Of a DNA stretch of 50,644 nucleotides, positions 33,385-41,836 are shown piece after piece. The notes beneath the pieces were generated by a model. The model was not told the origin of the DNA, searched no databases, and was given only the letters and a program-made list of their open reading frames with translations. The DNA lies in NCBI GenBank assembly GCA_034433775.1, contig DAOUAI010000149.1, positions 1-50,644 on the forward strand, in the 5' to 3' direction. Origin of the DNA: CALJTV01 sp034433775. Its GTDB lineage: Bacteria; Chloroflexota; Dehalococcoidia; GIF9; UBA5629. The translations under genes were made by a program, and so were the position numbers. The number at the start of each line of letters is the position of its first letter. Within the stretch, counting starts at the first letter, position 1.

Positions 33385-34041
33385 ATGGTAACATTTTTAA
33401 ACGGAATGGGCAGGCTCGACGGAATTCGAATAGTGTCCTTCGATGTTGAAGGGACCCTGGTGACGCCTGATTTCAGCTATTCAGTGTGGTATGAGGCTAT
33501 ACCCCGGAAATATGCCGAGAAGAATGGTATAGACTTTGAGACCGCCAGAAGAATCATAGAAGAAGAGTATGCGAAGATAGGTGACCAGCGGCTGGAGTGG
33601 TACGACGTGCGTTACTGGTTCCGTAAGTTTGGTCTTGGCTCCGCCGAGCCAGTACTGGAGAGTTATCGTAACCGCGTCGCTTATTACCATGAGGTCAAAG
33701 ACGTGCTGAGCGAATTGAGCGGGCGGTACACGTTGATTGTAGCTTCGGGCTCAATGCGTGAGTTCCTGTGTCATCTTCTCCACGATGTCGAACCTTATTT
33801 CAGCAGGGTCTTCTCCTCGCTTTCTGATTATCAGCAGCTGAAGACGCCTGAGTTCTACTGGCAAATATGTCAGGTGATGGGAGTGCGTCCTGAAGAGATG
33901 GTCCATGTGGGTGATAACCGGGACTTTGATTTTGTTGCCCCGCAGAAGATAGGGGTGCGTGCGTTCCACCTTGACAGGAAGGGGGAGCATGGTGATGCCC
34001 TGACCAGCTTGATGGAATTGAAGACCAAGCTAGTGTGTTAG
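33385..34041 (+). CDS. HAD-superfamily hydrolase
   Basis: A 218-residue haloacid dehalogenase-fold hydrolase, likely a phosphatase of the phosphoserine phosphatase/pyrophosphatase-like group. Motif I reads DVEGTL (the usual second Asp, DxD, is Glu here), motif II is VASGSM, and motif IV is HVGDNRDFD. The cap domain lies at about residues 25-100. The nucleophilic Asp is kept, so it may still be active, but the general acid position is changed. Starts at ATG 33385 or 33406 are possible. It is divergent from the radical SAM gene. Confidence 0.85.
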   Translation: MVTFLNGMGRLDGIRIVSFDVEGTLVTPDFSYSVWYEAIPRKYAEKNGIDFETARRIIEEEYAKIGDQRLEWYDVRYWFRKFGLGSAEPVLESYRNRVAYYHEVKDVLSELSGRYTLIVASGSMREFLCHLLHDVEPYFSRVFSSLSDYQQLKTPEFYWQICQVMGVRPEEMVHVGDNRDFDFVAPQKIGVRAFHLDRKGEHGDALTSLMELKTKLVC

Positions 34042-34092
34042 CCCGCTTAATAGTTATGTGACGGGCTAAATAAAAGGCAAAGGAGGCTCGGC

Positions 34093-34653
34093 ATGAATGA
34101 GATGCTCAGAGTGATTATGGGCAGGAGGAGTGTGAGGAGGTACCAGGAAAAGCAGATTACCGACAGTGAGATACAGGCGATTATGGAAGCTGCCATTCAT
34201 GCGCCCAGCGCGATGAATGCGCAGCGGTGGTACTTTGCAGTGGTGCAGAATAGAGGTCTACTGGACAAGATGGTGGACATTATCAAAGAGAATGTTATGA
34301 ATTCCGGACCCGAAATGATGAAGCAAAGGGTCAGCGACCCTCAATACCACACCTTCTACCATGCACCCACGGTGGTCATGGTATTTGCTGATGAGAAACA
34401 CAGGTTTGGTCATGTTGATTGTGGACTGGCTATGGAGAATATCGCTCTGGCAGCAGAATCACTGGGCATTGGCTCATGCGTGATGGCTTCTCCAGGGCTT
34501 CTGTTTACTTCGGAGAAGGGGAATGCGATAAAGAAAGAGCTGGGTGTGCCAGAGGGCTACAACTTTGTTTGTGCTGTCTCGCTGGGGTACATTGAAGGCG
34601 GGAAGCCAGATGTGCCGCCGAAGAACAGGGATGTAGTAAAGTACATCAAATAA
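34093..34653 (+). CDS. Nitroreductase-family FMN enzyme
   Basis: A 186-residue nitroreductase-like flavoprotein. The N-terminal block GRRSVRRYQEKQI binds the FMN phosphate, followed by HAPSAMNAQRW and a C-terminal LGIGSCVMASP with YNFVCAVSLGYIEGGKPDVPPKNR. Such enzymes reduce nitro groups or quinones, or act as NAD(P)H-dependent flavin reductases. AAAGGAGG precedes the ATG. It follows the HAD gene on the same strand by 51 bases and converges on the sugar operon. Confidence 0.92.
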   Translation: MNEMLRVIMGRRSVRRYQEKQITDSEIQAIMEAAIHAPSAMNAQRWYFAVVQNRGLLDKMVDIIKENVMNSGPEMMKQRVSDPQYHTFYHAPTVVMVFADEKHRFGHVDCGLAMENIALAAESLGIGSCVMASPGLLFTSEKGNAIKKELGVPEGYNFVCAVSLGYIEGGKPDVPPKNRDVVKYIK

Positions 34654-34664
34654 GGGAGCGAGTC

Positions 34665-35594
34665 TTACAGTAGTTCCACGATGACTTTCGGAAGCAATCT
34701 CTCCACATCCTGGCGGCGACAGAGTTCAGTGCCCGGGGTTAACGTAGCTGCGGTACCGGCAGCGGCTGCCCAGCGGCAGGCTTCTTCAAGGCTATAACCT
34801 TGACTTAGTTTAAGGACCAGCCCAGCAACAGCCGAATCTCCAGCGCCTACGGTGCTGCGTGTCCGTACACGCGGTGGGACTACTTTTATTACCTTCTCTT
34901 TTGTAGCCACTATCATGCCATTCTTCCCGCGGGAAATGGCTACGATTTGTATATCGTCCCTGACCAATGTCTCAGCTGCTTTTATCACGGAGGCTTCATC
35001 TTTTAGTTCTGTGCCCAGCAATTCCTCGGTCTCGTGCACGTTCGGCTTAATGATGTGCGGTTTTGCTTTAATTCCTTCTTTAAGCCATTGCCTGTCGGAA
35101 TCGAGGACTGTCTTAATACCGTAGTTTTTCGCTCCGAGTATCAGTCGCCGATATATGTCATCGGGTATTCCAGGTGGAACGCTCCCGGCAAAAACTAAGA
35201 AGTCAGGGGGGGTTCTCATGCTTCTTAGTTTGTCGACCAGTTCAGCCAGCTCCTGTCTTGAGATGCGGGGGCCGGGTGCATCGATTCTGGTCTGGCGGTT
35301 GGTCTTTAGATTGGTGATTATAAAGTTGCTCCTTATTTCACCGCTGGTGGGAATGAAATCAAACGGCACCCCTTGTTTTCTGAGTAGTCTTTTGAGTGTT
35401 TCGCCGGCGGCGCCACCGATGAAACTGTAGGCTATGGTCTCGCCACCGAGCTCGTGGACGACACGTGACACATTGATGCCTTTACCGCCGGGGTCTTCGC
35501 GGAGGCTGGTCCAGCGGTTGGCTTCATCGATGACCAGGTCTGCAACAGTGACTGTCCTGTCCAGGCTGGGGTTTAGAGTTACTGTGGCGATCAT
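34665..35594 (-). CDS. PfkB-family sugar-phosphate kinase (LacC/FruK type)
   Basis: A 309-residue ribokinase-fold kinase of the 1-phosphofructokinase/tagatose-6-phosphate kinase branch. The N-terminus MIATVTLNPSLDRTV and GGKGINVSRVV bind the sugar, and RSTVGAGDSAVAGLVL holds the anion hole and catalytic Asp. It is the last gene of the lacD-pyk-pfkB operon; with a LacD aldolase in the same operon, tagatose-6-phosphate or fructose-6-phosphate is the likely substrate. I chose ATG 35594 after AAAGGTGAAG; the GTG at 35600 would overlap the pyruvate kinase stop. Confidence 0.9.
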   Translation of the reverse strand: MIATVTLNPSLDRTVTVADLVIDEANRWTSLREDPGGKGINVSRVVHELGGETIAYSFIGGAAGETLKRLLRKQGVPFDFIPTSGEIRSNFIITNLKTNRQTRIDAPGPRISRQELAELVDKLRSMRTPPDFLVFAGSVPPGIPDDIYRRLILGAKNYGIKTVLDSDRQWLKEGIKAKPHIIKPNVHETEELLGTELKDEASVIKAAETLVRDDIQIVAISRGKNGMIVATKEKVIKVVPPRVRTRSTVGAGDSAVAGLVLKLSQGYSLEEACRWAAAAGTAATLTPGTELCRRQDVERLLPKVIVELL

Positions 35595-35596
35595 AT

Positions 35597-37039
35597 TCAC
35601 TTCACCTTTTCTATTTTCAGTAAGTTGGTACTACCGGGGATGCCAATAGGCACGCCGCCGGTGATGACTACCAGGTCTCCTCTTTTGGCTATGCCGACCC
35701 TTTTAGCGAGTCTTGCCCCACGGGCGAAAAGCACCGTTATACGTGAAGGCTCGGGGATTTGAAAGGCGCGCACTCCCCAGGACAGAGAGAGTTGTCTCTG
35801 GGTGCTGCGGTTCGGCGTTATAGCGAGGATCGGTGCCTGGGGACGATATTTGGAGACGCGTCTGGCGGTGCTTCCTGAGGAGGTAAAAGCGACTATAGCG
35901 GCGGTGCCAAGCTGATGAGCAGAATGGCAGGCTGCATAACTGATGGCGTCGTCAGTTTGTGGTTGCACATTTTTGCCTTTGTTAAGCAGCATTTCTTCGT
36001 AGGGAAGGGCAGCTTCAGCTTCAAGGGCAATTTGTGCCATCATGGTTACGGACTCGACTGGATAGTCCCCTATAGCGGTCTCCTCGGAAAGCATGATGGC
36101 GTCAGCACCGTCGAAAATAGCGTTGGCAACATCGGTGACCTCCGCTCTGGTAGGTCGTGGGGCTTTGACCATCGATTCCAGCATCTGGGTGGCGACGATA
36201 ACCGGCTTACCGAGGCGGTTACACTTGTTAATAATTTCTTTCTGGACAATGGGTACCTTTGGCAGAGGTATCTCAATGCCCAAGTCGCCTCGGGCGACCA
36301 TAACGCCATCAGCCGCCTCAAGTATTTCGTCTAGATTGTTGAGGGCTTCTTTTCGCTCTATCTTGGCGATAACCGCAGGTACATTTTTGCCTTTGCGCAG
36401 AAAGTCCTTCACCTTCTTAACGTCGGCAGCCGATCTAATGAAAGACAGCGCCACGAAGTCTACGTCGTGTTCCAGCCCGAAAACCAGATGCCCCCAATCT
36501 TCTTCAGTGACCGATGGCGAGTCCCAGCTCACATCTGGTACATTTACCCCCTTCTCTTCTCCAAGCACGCCCCCTGTGACTACACGGCACTTAACATCTG
36601 TGGCGTTGGTACCGATAACCTTTAATTCGATGACGCCATCGTCGAGGTAGATTGTGTCTCCAGGTTTCACCTTCTTAGGCAATTCTGGAAGTTCTACCGA
36701 GACCATTTGTTCGTTGCCCAACAATTGCTTTGTGGTCAGAGTAAATTCTGTGTCTTCCTTTAGTTCAACGATGCCGTTCTTAAGTTTACCGGTGCGGTTT
36801 TTTGGCCCGGGCAGGTCCTGCATGATGGCAAGCGGGAATCCAATCTGCCTGGCTACCCTGCGCAGCGTTTTTATACGAGCGGCATGCTCTTTATGGGTGC
36901 CGTGGGAAAAATTGAGCCTGGCTACGTCCATACCGGCAGCAAGCATTCTTGAGATGGTCTCAGCGGAGCTACTGCTGGGACCTATGGTGCAGACGATTTT
37001 GGTCCTGCGATAGGGGTGTGGTGGGGTATAAACAGGCAT
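35597..37039 (-). CDS. pyk: Pyruvate kinase
   Basis: A 480-residue pyruvate kinase, converting phosphoenolpyruvate and ADP to pyruvate and ATP. The substrate and metal blocks are present: KIVCTIGPSS, RLNFSHGT, VARGDLGIE, MLESMVKAPRPTRAEVTDVANAIFDGADAIMLSEETAIGDYP. The C-terminal PK_C domain is complete and there is no extra PEP-utilising domain. It lies four bases after lacD and two before the kinase gene, so the three are tightly coupled. Confidence 0.96.
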   Translation of the reverse strand: MPVYTPPHPYRRTKIVCTIGPSSSSAETISRMLAAGMDVARLNFSHGTHKEHAARIKTLRRVARQIGFPLAIMQDLPGPKNRTGKLKNGIVELKEDTEFTLTTKQLLGNEQMVSVELPELPKKVKPGDTIYLDDGVIELKVIGTNATDVKCRVVTGGVLGEEKGVNVPDVSWDSPSVTEEDWGHLVFGLEHDVDFVALSFIRSAADVKKVKDFLRKGKNVPAVIAKIERKEALNNLDEILEAADGVMVARGDLGIEIPLPKVPIVQKEIINKCNRLGKPVIVATQMLESMVKAPRPTRAEVTDVANAIFDGADAIMLSEETAIGDYPVESVTMMAQIALEAEAALPYEEMLLNKGKNVQPQTDDAISYAACHSAHQLGTAAIVAFTSSGSTARRVSKYRPQAPILAITPNRSTQRQLSLSWGVRAFQIPEPSRITVLFARGARLAKRVGIAKRGDLVVITGGVPIGIPGSTNLLKIEKVK

Positions 37040-37043
37040 ATTT

Positions 37044-38039
37044 TCAGTACTCCCGGTACCAGTCCTCGGGCACGGTGGTAAGGTTGTCCTCTCTGATGTT
37101 TAGCTTGCGGTACCACGGTGTCCCGTATTTGCTGGCTATCTCTGCCAGCTCTTTTAGCCGGTCGACCACAGTTGTGGAGAGAAATTTGACCCGCGTTTTT
37201 CTATCTTCAAACTTCACGACCTCCTGCCAGATGGCGCGACCGCCAAGAAAGCCGGAGGCGCCGGCACGGCAGGCGAGTTCGACCTCTTTGCGAAAAGCTG
37301 GATAGTCTATGCCAGCGCTGAGCATGACCCAGGGCACTTGTGCTGCTTCATCGAGCTGGTGGCACAGTCCAAGTAGCCTGCTCTCATCCGTCTCGTAATC
37401 GAAATCAGCCGGAAATTCCACTTTGAGTACATTTATGGGCAGTTCTGTTAGCTGGCGCACAGTATCGATGACCAGAGACGGTCGCTTGGCGGCAAACTGC
37501 GCTGACCTGGGGTCCTCGTCCTTCAAGGCGTATGTCTTCGGTTCAACGAGAAACGGTATGTCATATTTGAGGCATTCCTTAGCCAGTCTTTTGATGGTGG
37601 ACCGTTGTTTTGCAGCAGCTTTGGAGAGGTCGGGGCGGTAGTAGACGAGGATTTTCACCGCGGATGCGCCCATGCGTTTGATCTTTTCTACGCTCCAGCC
37701 ATCGAGCAGCCTGGTTATTCGACCGTCGGGGGTGTTTTCGTAGTCGGTAGCCTCGATACTGACGAGTAAGCCGGTATCCCGGGGAAGCACCCCACTGGTA
37801 ATGCACTGCGGAGCGCCGTAGACGGGGTCCAGAAGCACCGCACTGGCGTGAGGTGCTAGGGCAGCGCACAGGTCAAGTTTATATTCTACCATCTCCCGGT
37901 AATCAGGCTGTTTGCCCTGCCCCTTTTCAATCATAGTCTTCAGTGAACTGCGGTGGTCCATAGCGCACATGGTGAATATGCCATCTCGGGTGGAGACCTG
38001 CTGTAACCCCCTTATCTTGCCCACGCTTAGTGCCTGCAT
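37044..38039 (-). CDS. lacD: Tagatose 1,6-bisphosphate aldolase (LacD-like)
   Basis: A 331-residue LacD-family class I aldolase that cleaves tagatose or fructose 1,6-bisphosphate into triose phosphates. Family blocks are AMDHRSSLKTMI, LLDPVYGAPQ, VKILVYYRP, PFLVEPKTYAL and the Schiff-base Lys region INVLKVEFPADF. I chose ATG 38039, preceded by CAGGAGG at a seven-base spacing, instead of a much longer upstream frame that would pass through the promoter. It starts the lacD-pyk-pfkB operon. Confidence 0.92.
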   Translation of the reverse strand: MQALSVGKIRGLQQVSTRDGIFTMCAMDHRSSLKTMIEKGQGKQPDYREMVEYKLDLCAALAPHASAVLLDPVYGAPQCITSGVLPRDTGLLVSIEATDYENTPDGRITRLLDGWSVEKIKRMGASAVKILVYYRPDLSKAAAKQRSTIKRLAKECLKYDIPFLVEPKTYALKDEDPRSAQFAAKRPSLVIDTVRQLTELPINVLKVEFPADFDYETDESRLLGLCHQLDEAAQVPWVMLSAGIDYPAFRKEVELACRAGASGFLGGRAIWQEVVKFEDRKTRVKFLSTTVVDRLKELAEIASKYGTPWYRKLNIREDNLTTVPEDWYREY

Positions 38040-38065
38040 TGGTATCCTCCTGATTTTATGGTTAG

Positions 38066-38094
38066 AATATAACTTTTTGCTGTTCATATAGCAA
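38066..38094 (-). promoter_or_regulatory. Promoter of the lacD-pyk-pfkB operon
   Basis: On the minus strand, TTGCTA (38094-38089), a 17-base spacer and TATATT (38071-38066). The start site would be near 38059, about 20 bases before the lacD ATG, with AGGAGG in between. Confidence 0.65.
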
Positions 38095-38172
38095 GTGTGG
38101 CATTGCAAATTGCTTTTTTGTGTTAATAAAAGACTGTTCTGGAGGTATTGTAAAAAGGCGAAGTGCTCACTA

Positions 38173-38202
38173 TTGAGGCGTATTATGACCAAGTGTTATA
38201 CT
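38173..38202 (+). promoter_or_regulatory. Possible promoter of the PaaK-like gene
   Basis: TTGAGG (38173-38178), an 18-base spacer and TATACT (38197-38202), pointing at ATG 38287 with a leader of about 75 bases. That leader contains a GC-rich stretch but no riboswitch that I recognise. Confidence 0.45.
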
Positions 38203-38286
38203 GGAGTCCACCCATGAGTTTGAGGCAGGCAGCGCCGGGGCGGGTTAGTGCGGCTGTGCTGATCAAGGATAATAGAAGGAGCAGCT

Positions 38287-39564
38287 ATGACGAAGGGTTT
38301 TACCATTCCAGTTGATAGACTAGCACAGATGTCTCAAAGGGAGCGGCAACGGTATCTTGATAAGAGGCTGCGAGAGGTAGTTATTCACGCTTATGAGAAA
38401 GCGCCGTCGATACGCGAAAGGTTGGAGAAGGCGGGCATTGACCCATACAAGGTGAAGGGCATAAGCGACCTGGAGTCTTTGCCTGTGCTGCGGAAGGACG
38501 AACTTATAGACCTGTACAAGAGCCGTCCACCTCTTGGCGGGCTGGTGGCAGTACCTTTAACCGGGCTAGAACGGGTGTATGTATCTCCGGGACCGATATA
38601 CGACCCCCACCACAAGAGCGAGGCTTTCTGGCAGAGGCACAAGCACTTGGTCGAATCTGTGGGTTTTGGTAAAGGTGACGTGGTTATCAACGCGTGGTCT
38701 TATCATCTGGTGCCTGCGGGGTTGATGGTTGATGAGGCTTTAAGGCGAGCCGGTGCCACTGTGATACCTATGGGAGTGGGGAATACCGAACTCCATGTCG
38801 AGGTGATGCATCAGCTTCGGGTGACCGGCTTTTTCGGCAGCACCGGCTTTTTCATAAACATCATCAACAAGGCTGAAGAGATGGGCTATGATGTGGTGAA
38901 AGACTTTAACCTGAGGCTGGCCTGCATCGGTGGTGAGATGGGGGGCGGACCGATAAGGAAGCTGGTAGAGGAAAAGTACGGCATCACAACCCGCGATGTG
39001 TACGGCACAGCCGATGTGGGGCTGTTTGCTTATGAGTGCAGTGGCAAGGAGGGGATGCATATTGCGGAGGGGGTTATTGTGGAAATAGTGAGCCCGGAGA
39101 CAGGGCGTCCTGTGCCTCCGGGCGAGGTCGGCGAGGTGGTGGTCACCCCCATTGATGAGACCTACCCGCTGATACGGTTTGGCACCGGCGACCTCGCAGC
39201 CCTGATAGAAGAACCCTGCCCTTGCGGCAGGACTTCATTGAGGATAACGCGCATTCTTGGCAGGATTGGGGATGCGGTGAGGGTACGAGGAATGTTCGTT
39301 CATCCACGGCAACTTGAGGCGGCGATGGTACGGTTTGGTCAGGTAGCTAAATATCAGGCGGTGGTTACCAGGTCCGGTCACCGGGATGAACTGGCACTGA
39401 AAGTGGAACTCAAAGAGGAAGCGATTGACCGGGAAAGGATGGCCCAGGAGATAAATGATGCGGTGAGCAGTGCAATAAGGGTAAAGGTCGACCGCATTGA
39501 GTTTGTGGGCAAGGGGGCTATACCGGAAGGACACAAACTTATAGTGGACGAGCGTGTCTATTGA
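38287..39564 (+). CDS. Phenylacetate-CoA ligase-like AMP-binding protein
   Basis: A 425-residue member of the PaaK/adenylate-forming family, which activates a carboxylic acid as acyl-AMP and then acyl-CoA. Recognisable blocks are RLREVVIHAYEKAPSIRERLEKAGIDP, FGSTGFF, DVYGTADVG, IRFGTGDLA and the C-terminal GRIGDAVRVRGMFVHPRQLE. The usual phosphate-binding loop (SSGTTGKP) is replaced by VSPGPIYDPHHK, so ATP binding may differ. A four-cysteine-free PCPCG remains near the C-terminal hinge. RBS AGAAGGAG precedes the ATG. The substrate is unknown; aromatic acids are typical of the family. Confidence 0.85.
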   Translation: MTKGFTIPVDRLAQMSQRERQRYLDKRLREVVIHAYEKAPSIRERLEKAGIDPYKVKGISDLESLPVLRKDELIDLYKSRPPLGGLVAVPLTGLERVYVSPGPIYDPHHKSEAFWQRHKHLVESVGFGKGDVVINAWSYHLVPAGLMVDEALRRAGATVIPMGVGNTELHVEVMHQLRVTGFFGSTGFFINIINKAEEMGYDVVKDFNLRLACIGGEMGGGPIRKLVEEKYGITTRDVYGTADVGLFAYECSGKEGMHIAEGVIVEIVSPETGRPVPPGEVGEVVVTPIDETYPLIRFGTGDLAALIEEPCPCGRTSLRITRILGRIGDAVRVRGMFVHPRQLEAAMVRFGQVAKYQAVVTRSGHRDELALKVELKEEAIDRERMAQEINDAVSSAIRVKVDRIEFVGKGAIPEGHKLIVDERVY

Positions 39565-39632
39565 CCTACAGTGTTTTCGTCTTTGTGTGATAAAATAGGG
39601 CGATAGATTTAAGGCTTTACGACGGTAATGTC

Positions 39633-40592
39633 ATGACCACGTCTAAAGTTAGCGTCGAACACGAACTCAAAGTAAGTTCAGTCAGCTATGGCAAACTGAA
39701 TTGGATCTACATTGAGAGACCGACTGAGAGAGAGGTCGACTACTTGCGACAGAACTTCAACTTTCACCATTTAAACCTCGATGACGTACTCAGTCGGGTG
39801 CAGCGTCCCAAGATCGATGAATATGGTGACCACCTGTTCATAGTATTGCATTTTCCGGTATTCGATAAGCGTAACCGTGTGACCACCCCGAGCGAAGTAG
39901 ATATTTTCATCGGCGAAAATTATGTGGTCACGGTGCATAAACAGGGTGACTTGAAGCCGTTAGCCAAGTTTTTCGAGGAGTGCCGACTTGATGAGTCAAT
40001 CTGCAGTACATACCTGTGCCGTAGCTCCGGGTTCTTGTTATATCATATACTGGACAATCTGGTGAATTACTGTTTTCCCATCCTGCGCAAAGTGACCGAT
40101 AATATTGAGAAGGCGGAGAGTTTTGTTTTTGCCCGTCCTGTGCCGGAGACGGTGAATGAGATTTCGCTCATCAGGCGTGACCTCATTTCCTTTCGTCGTG
40201 TGGTCCATCCGCAGATAGCCGTTGTCGAAGCGCTGGAGAACGAAGAGTACCCGTTCCTTAAAGAAGACCAGGACATCTATTTTGGTGACATCGCTGACCA
40301 CATCCGTAAGATCTGGGACGGTCTGGAGGATGCTAAAGAGGTGGCTGATGGGTTGATGGACACTGCCAACTGGTTGACCTCTCACCGGCTACAGGAGACC
40401 ATACGGGTGCTGACCATAGTGATGGCACTGCTTACTCCACCGATGTTGATTGCGAGTATCTATGGGATGAATGTGGTCCTGCCCGGTGGCATAGAAAAAG
40501 GAGACCTTACCTCTTTTGTTCTGCTAATTGCAGTGATGTTCATCTCGGCGATGGGGATACTGTGGTTCTTACACCGCAGGCGCTGGCTCTGA
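39633..40592 (+). CDS. corA: CorA-family Mg2+ transporter
   Basis: A 319-residue CorA channel. The large N-terminal cytoplasmic domain is followed by two C-terminal membrane helices, the first ending with the selectivity signature YGMNV (SIYGMNVV), and a short basic tail HRRRWL. It imports Mg2+, and possibly Co2+ or Ni2+. It starts 68 bases after the PaaK-like gene and may begin a run with the transporter at 40623 and the following plus-strand genes. Confidence 0.95.
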   Translation: MTTSKVSVEHELKVSSVSYGKLNWIYIERPTEREVDYLRQNFNFHHLNLDDVLSRVQRPKIDEYGDHLFIVLHFPVFDKRNRVTTPSEVDIFIGENYVVTVHKQGDLKPLAKFFEECRLDESICSTYLCRSSGFLLYHILDNLVNYCFPILRKVTDNIEKAESFVFARPVPETVNEISLIRRDLISFRRVVHPQIAVVEALENEEYPFLKEDQDIYFGDIADHIRKIWDGLEDAKEVADGLMDTANWLTSHRLQETIRVLTIVMALLTPPMLIASIYGMNVVLPGGIEKGDLTSFVLLIAVMFISAMGILWFLHRRRWL

Positions 40593-40622
40593 GGTTTTAA
40601 GAATGCGGTCAAAGGCTCTAGG

Positions 40623-41291
40623 ATGACGGTCTCATACAGGTTTGTAACGGTAGCCGCCCTTTTTGTCACCTGCCTGATAACAGCCAACATTATCATCGTA
40701 AAGCAGATAAGCATCGCTGGTATAGTGCTGCCGGCGGCGATAATTATTTTCCCGCTTAGCTATATCATCGGGGACGTGCTTACCGAGGTCTATGGTTACC
40801 AGCAGGCGCGCCGTGTCATCTGGCTTGGCTTTTTGTGCAATGTGGTAACTGTAATCGCTATCTGGATAGCTAAGATATTGCCGCCAGCCCCTGTCTTTGA
40901 GGCGCAGCAAGACTACGAGCGTATCTTAGGCAGTACACCGCGTTTTCTACTGGCATCTTTTCTGGCTTACCTCGCAGGTGAGTTTACCAATTCGGTGGTC
41001 TTGTCCAAGATGAAAATCTGGACGCGTGGACGGTGGCTATGGACAAGGACCATCGGCTCCACTCTTGTAGGACAGGGCGTGGATACAGTGGTGGTGCTCG
41101 CTATCGCTTTTGCTGGGGTGTTACCTATCGGGGTTTTGGGTATCATGATGCTCAGCCACTGGCTGACGAAAGTAGTCTACGAAATAATCGCCACACCGTT
41201 TACCTACCTTGCCGTAGGGTATTTAAAGCGGAAAGAGGGCGTGGATGTATATGATTACCAGGTTGATTTTAATCCGCTGAAAATCGGTTAG
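40623..41291 (+). CDS. yhhQ: Queuosine precursor transporter (YhhQ/DUF165)
   Basis: A 222-residue membrane protein with about six helices of the YhhQ (DUF165) family, which imports preQ0, preQ1 or queuine for tRNA queuosine. Family marks are FPLSYIIGDVLTEVYGYQQARRVIW, AYLAGEFTNSVVLSKMKIWT and TIGSTLVGQGVDTVVV. No queuosine biosynthesis gene lies in the window, and the short gap to corA (30 bases) leaves no room for a preQ1 riboswitch. It is followed by the Mut7-C gene after two bases. Confidence 0.92.
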   Translation: MTVSYRFVTVAALFVTCLITANIIIVKQISIAGIVLPAAIIIFPLSYIIGDVLTEVYGYQQARRVIWLGFLCNVVTVIAIWIAKILPPAPVFEAQQDYERILGSTPRFLLASFLAYLAGEFTNSVVLSKMKIWTRGRWLWTRTIGSTLVGQGVDTVVVLAIAFAGVLPIGVLGIMMLSHWLTKVVYEIIATPFTYLAVGYLKRKEGVDVYDYQVDFNPLKIG

Positions 41292-41293
41292 CT

Positions 41294-41821
41294 ATGTCCA
41301 GCGTTGTACGGGCTAAGGAGATAAAATTTATTGTTGACCACAATGTGGGCAAGCTGGCTAAATGGCTGCGCATGATGGGGTACGATGCTTTGCTGTTTAA
41401 AGAGGAAGACGATGGCAGCTTGGTGAGGCTTGCTCTGGCTGAAGACAGGGTGGTCTTGACCAAAGACAGTCAGATTATGAAACGGCGAGTGGTCACCAGC
41501 GGGAAACTGAAGGCTGTTTTTCTAAACGACGATGACCCGAAGGTACAGCTAAGAAAAGTCATCGAGACGCTATGTCTGGACTGTCAGCACAGACCCTTCT
41601 CTATATGTCTGGAATGTAACTATCCTTTAGCGGAGGTAGCCAAGGAGGAAGTGCGTGGTCGGGTCCCGCCTTATGTCTTCAAGACACAGGAGCAGTTTAT
41701 GGAATGTCCTTCATGTCATCGTATCTACTGGCGGGGGACGCATTGGATGGCTATGAACCGTGTTTTGCAGCGGCTTGTCACAGAAGGGGACAGGTGTGCA
41801 GGTGGTCAGGGAAATAGCTAG
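41294..41821 (+). CDS. Mut7-C RNase-domain protein with zinc ribbon
   Basis: A 175-residue protein with an N-terminal PIN-like Mut7-C domain (FIVDHNVGKLAKWLRMMGYDALL, then VVLTKDSQI) and a C-terminal zinc ribbon (CLDC, CLEC and CPSC pairs). The family is predicted to be an RNase, with acidic residues D, D and E of the PIN fold visible. The starting ATG is two bases after the YhhQ stop. Biological substrate unknown. Confidence 0.88.
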   Translation: MSSVVRAKEIKFIVDHNVGKLAKWLRMMGYDALLFKEEDDGSLVRLALAEDRVVLTKDSQIMKRRVVTSGKLKAVFLNDDDPKVQLRKVIETLCLDCQHRPFSICLECNYPLAEVAKEEVRGRVPPYVFKTQEQFMECPSCHRIYWRGTHWMAMNRVLQRLVTEGDRCAGGQGNS

Positions 41822-41836
41822 GAGGTCTGTCTGGTT

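Noticed and set aside
38040..38192. N-terminal extension of the LacD-like gene up to 38192
   Set aside because: It passes through the promoter, has no ribosome binding site and does not resemble LacD; ATG 38039 has AGGAGG at ideal spacing.
38214..38290. Short frame starting ATG 38214 in the leader of the PaaK-like gene
   Set aside because: No ribosome binding site and it overlaps the start of the real gene in another frame; composition looks random.
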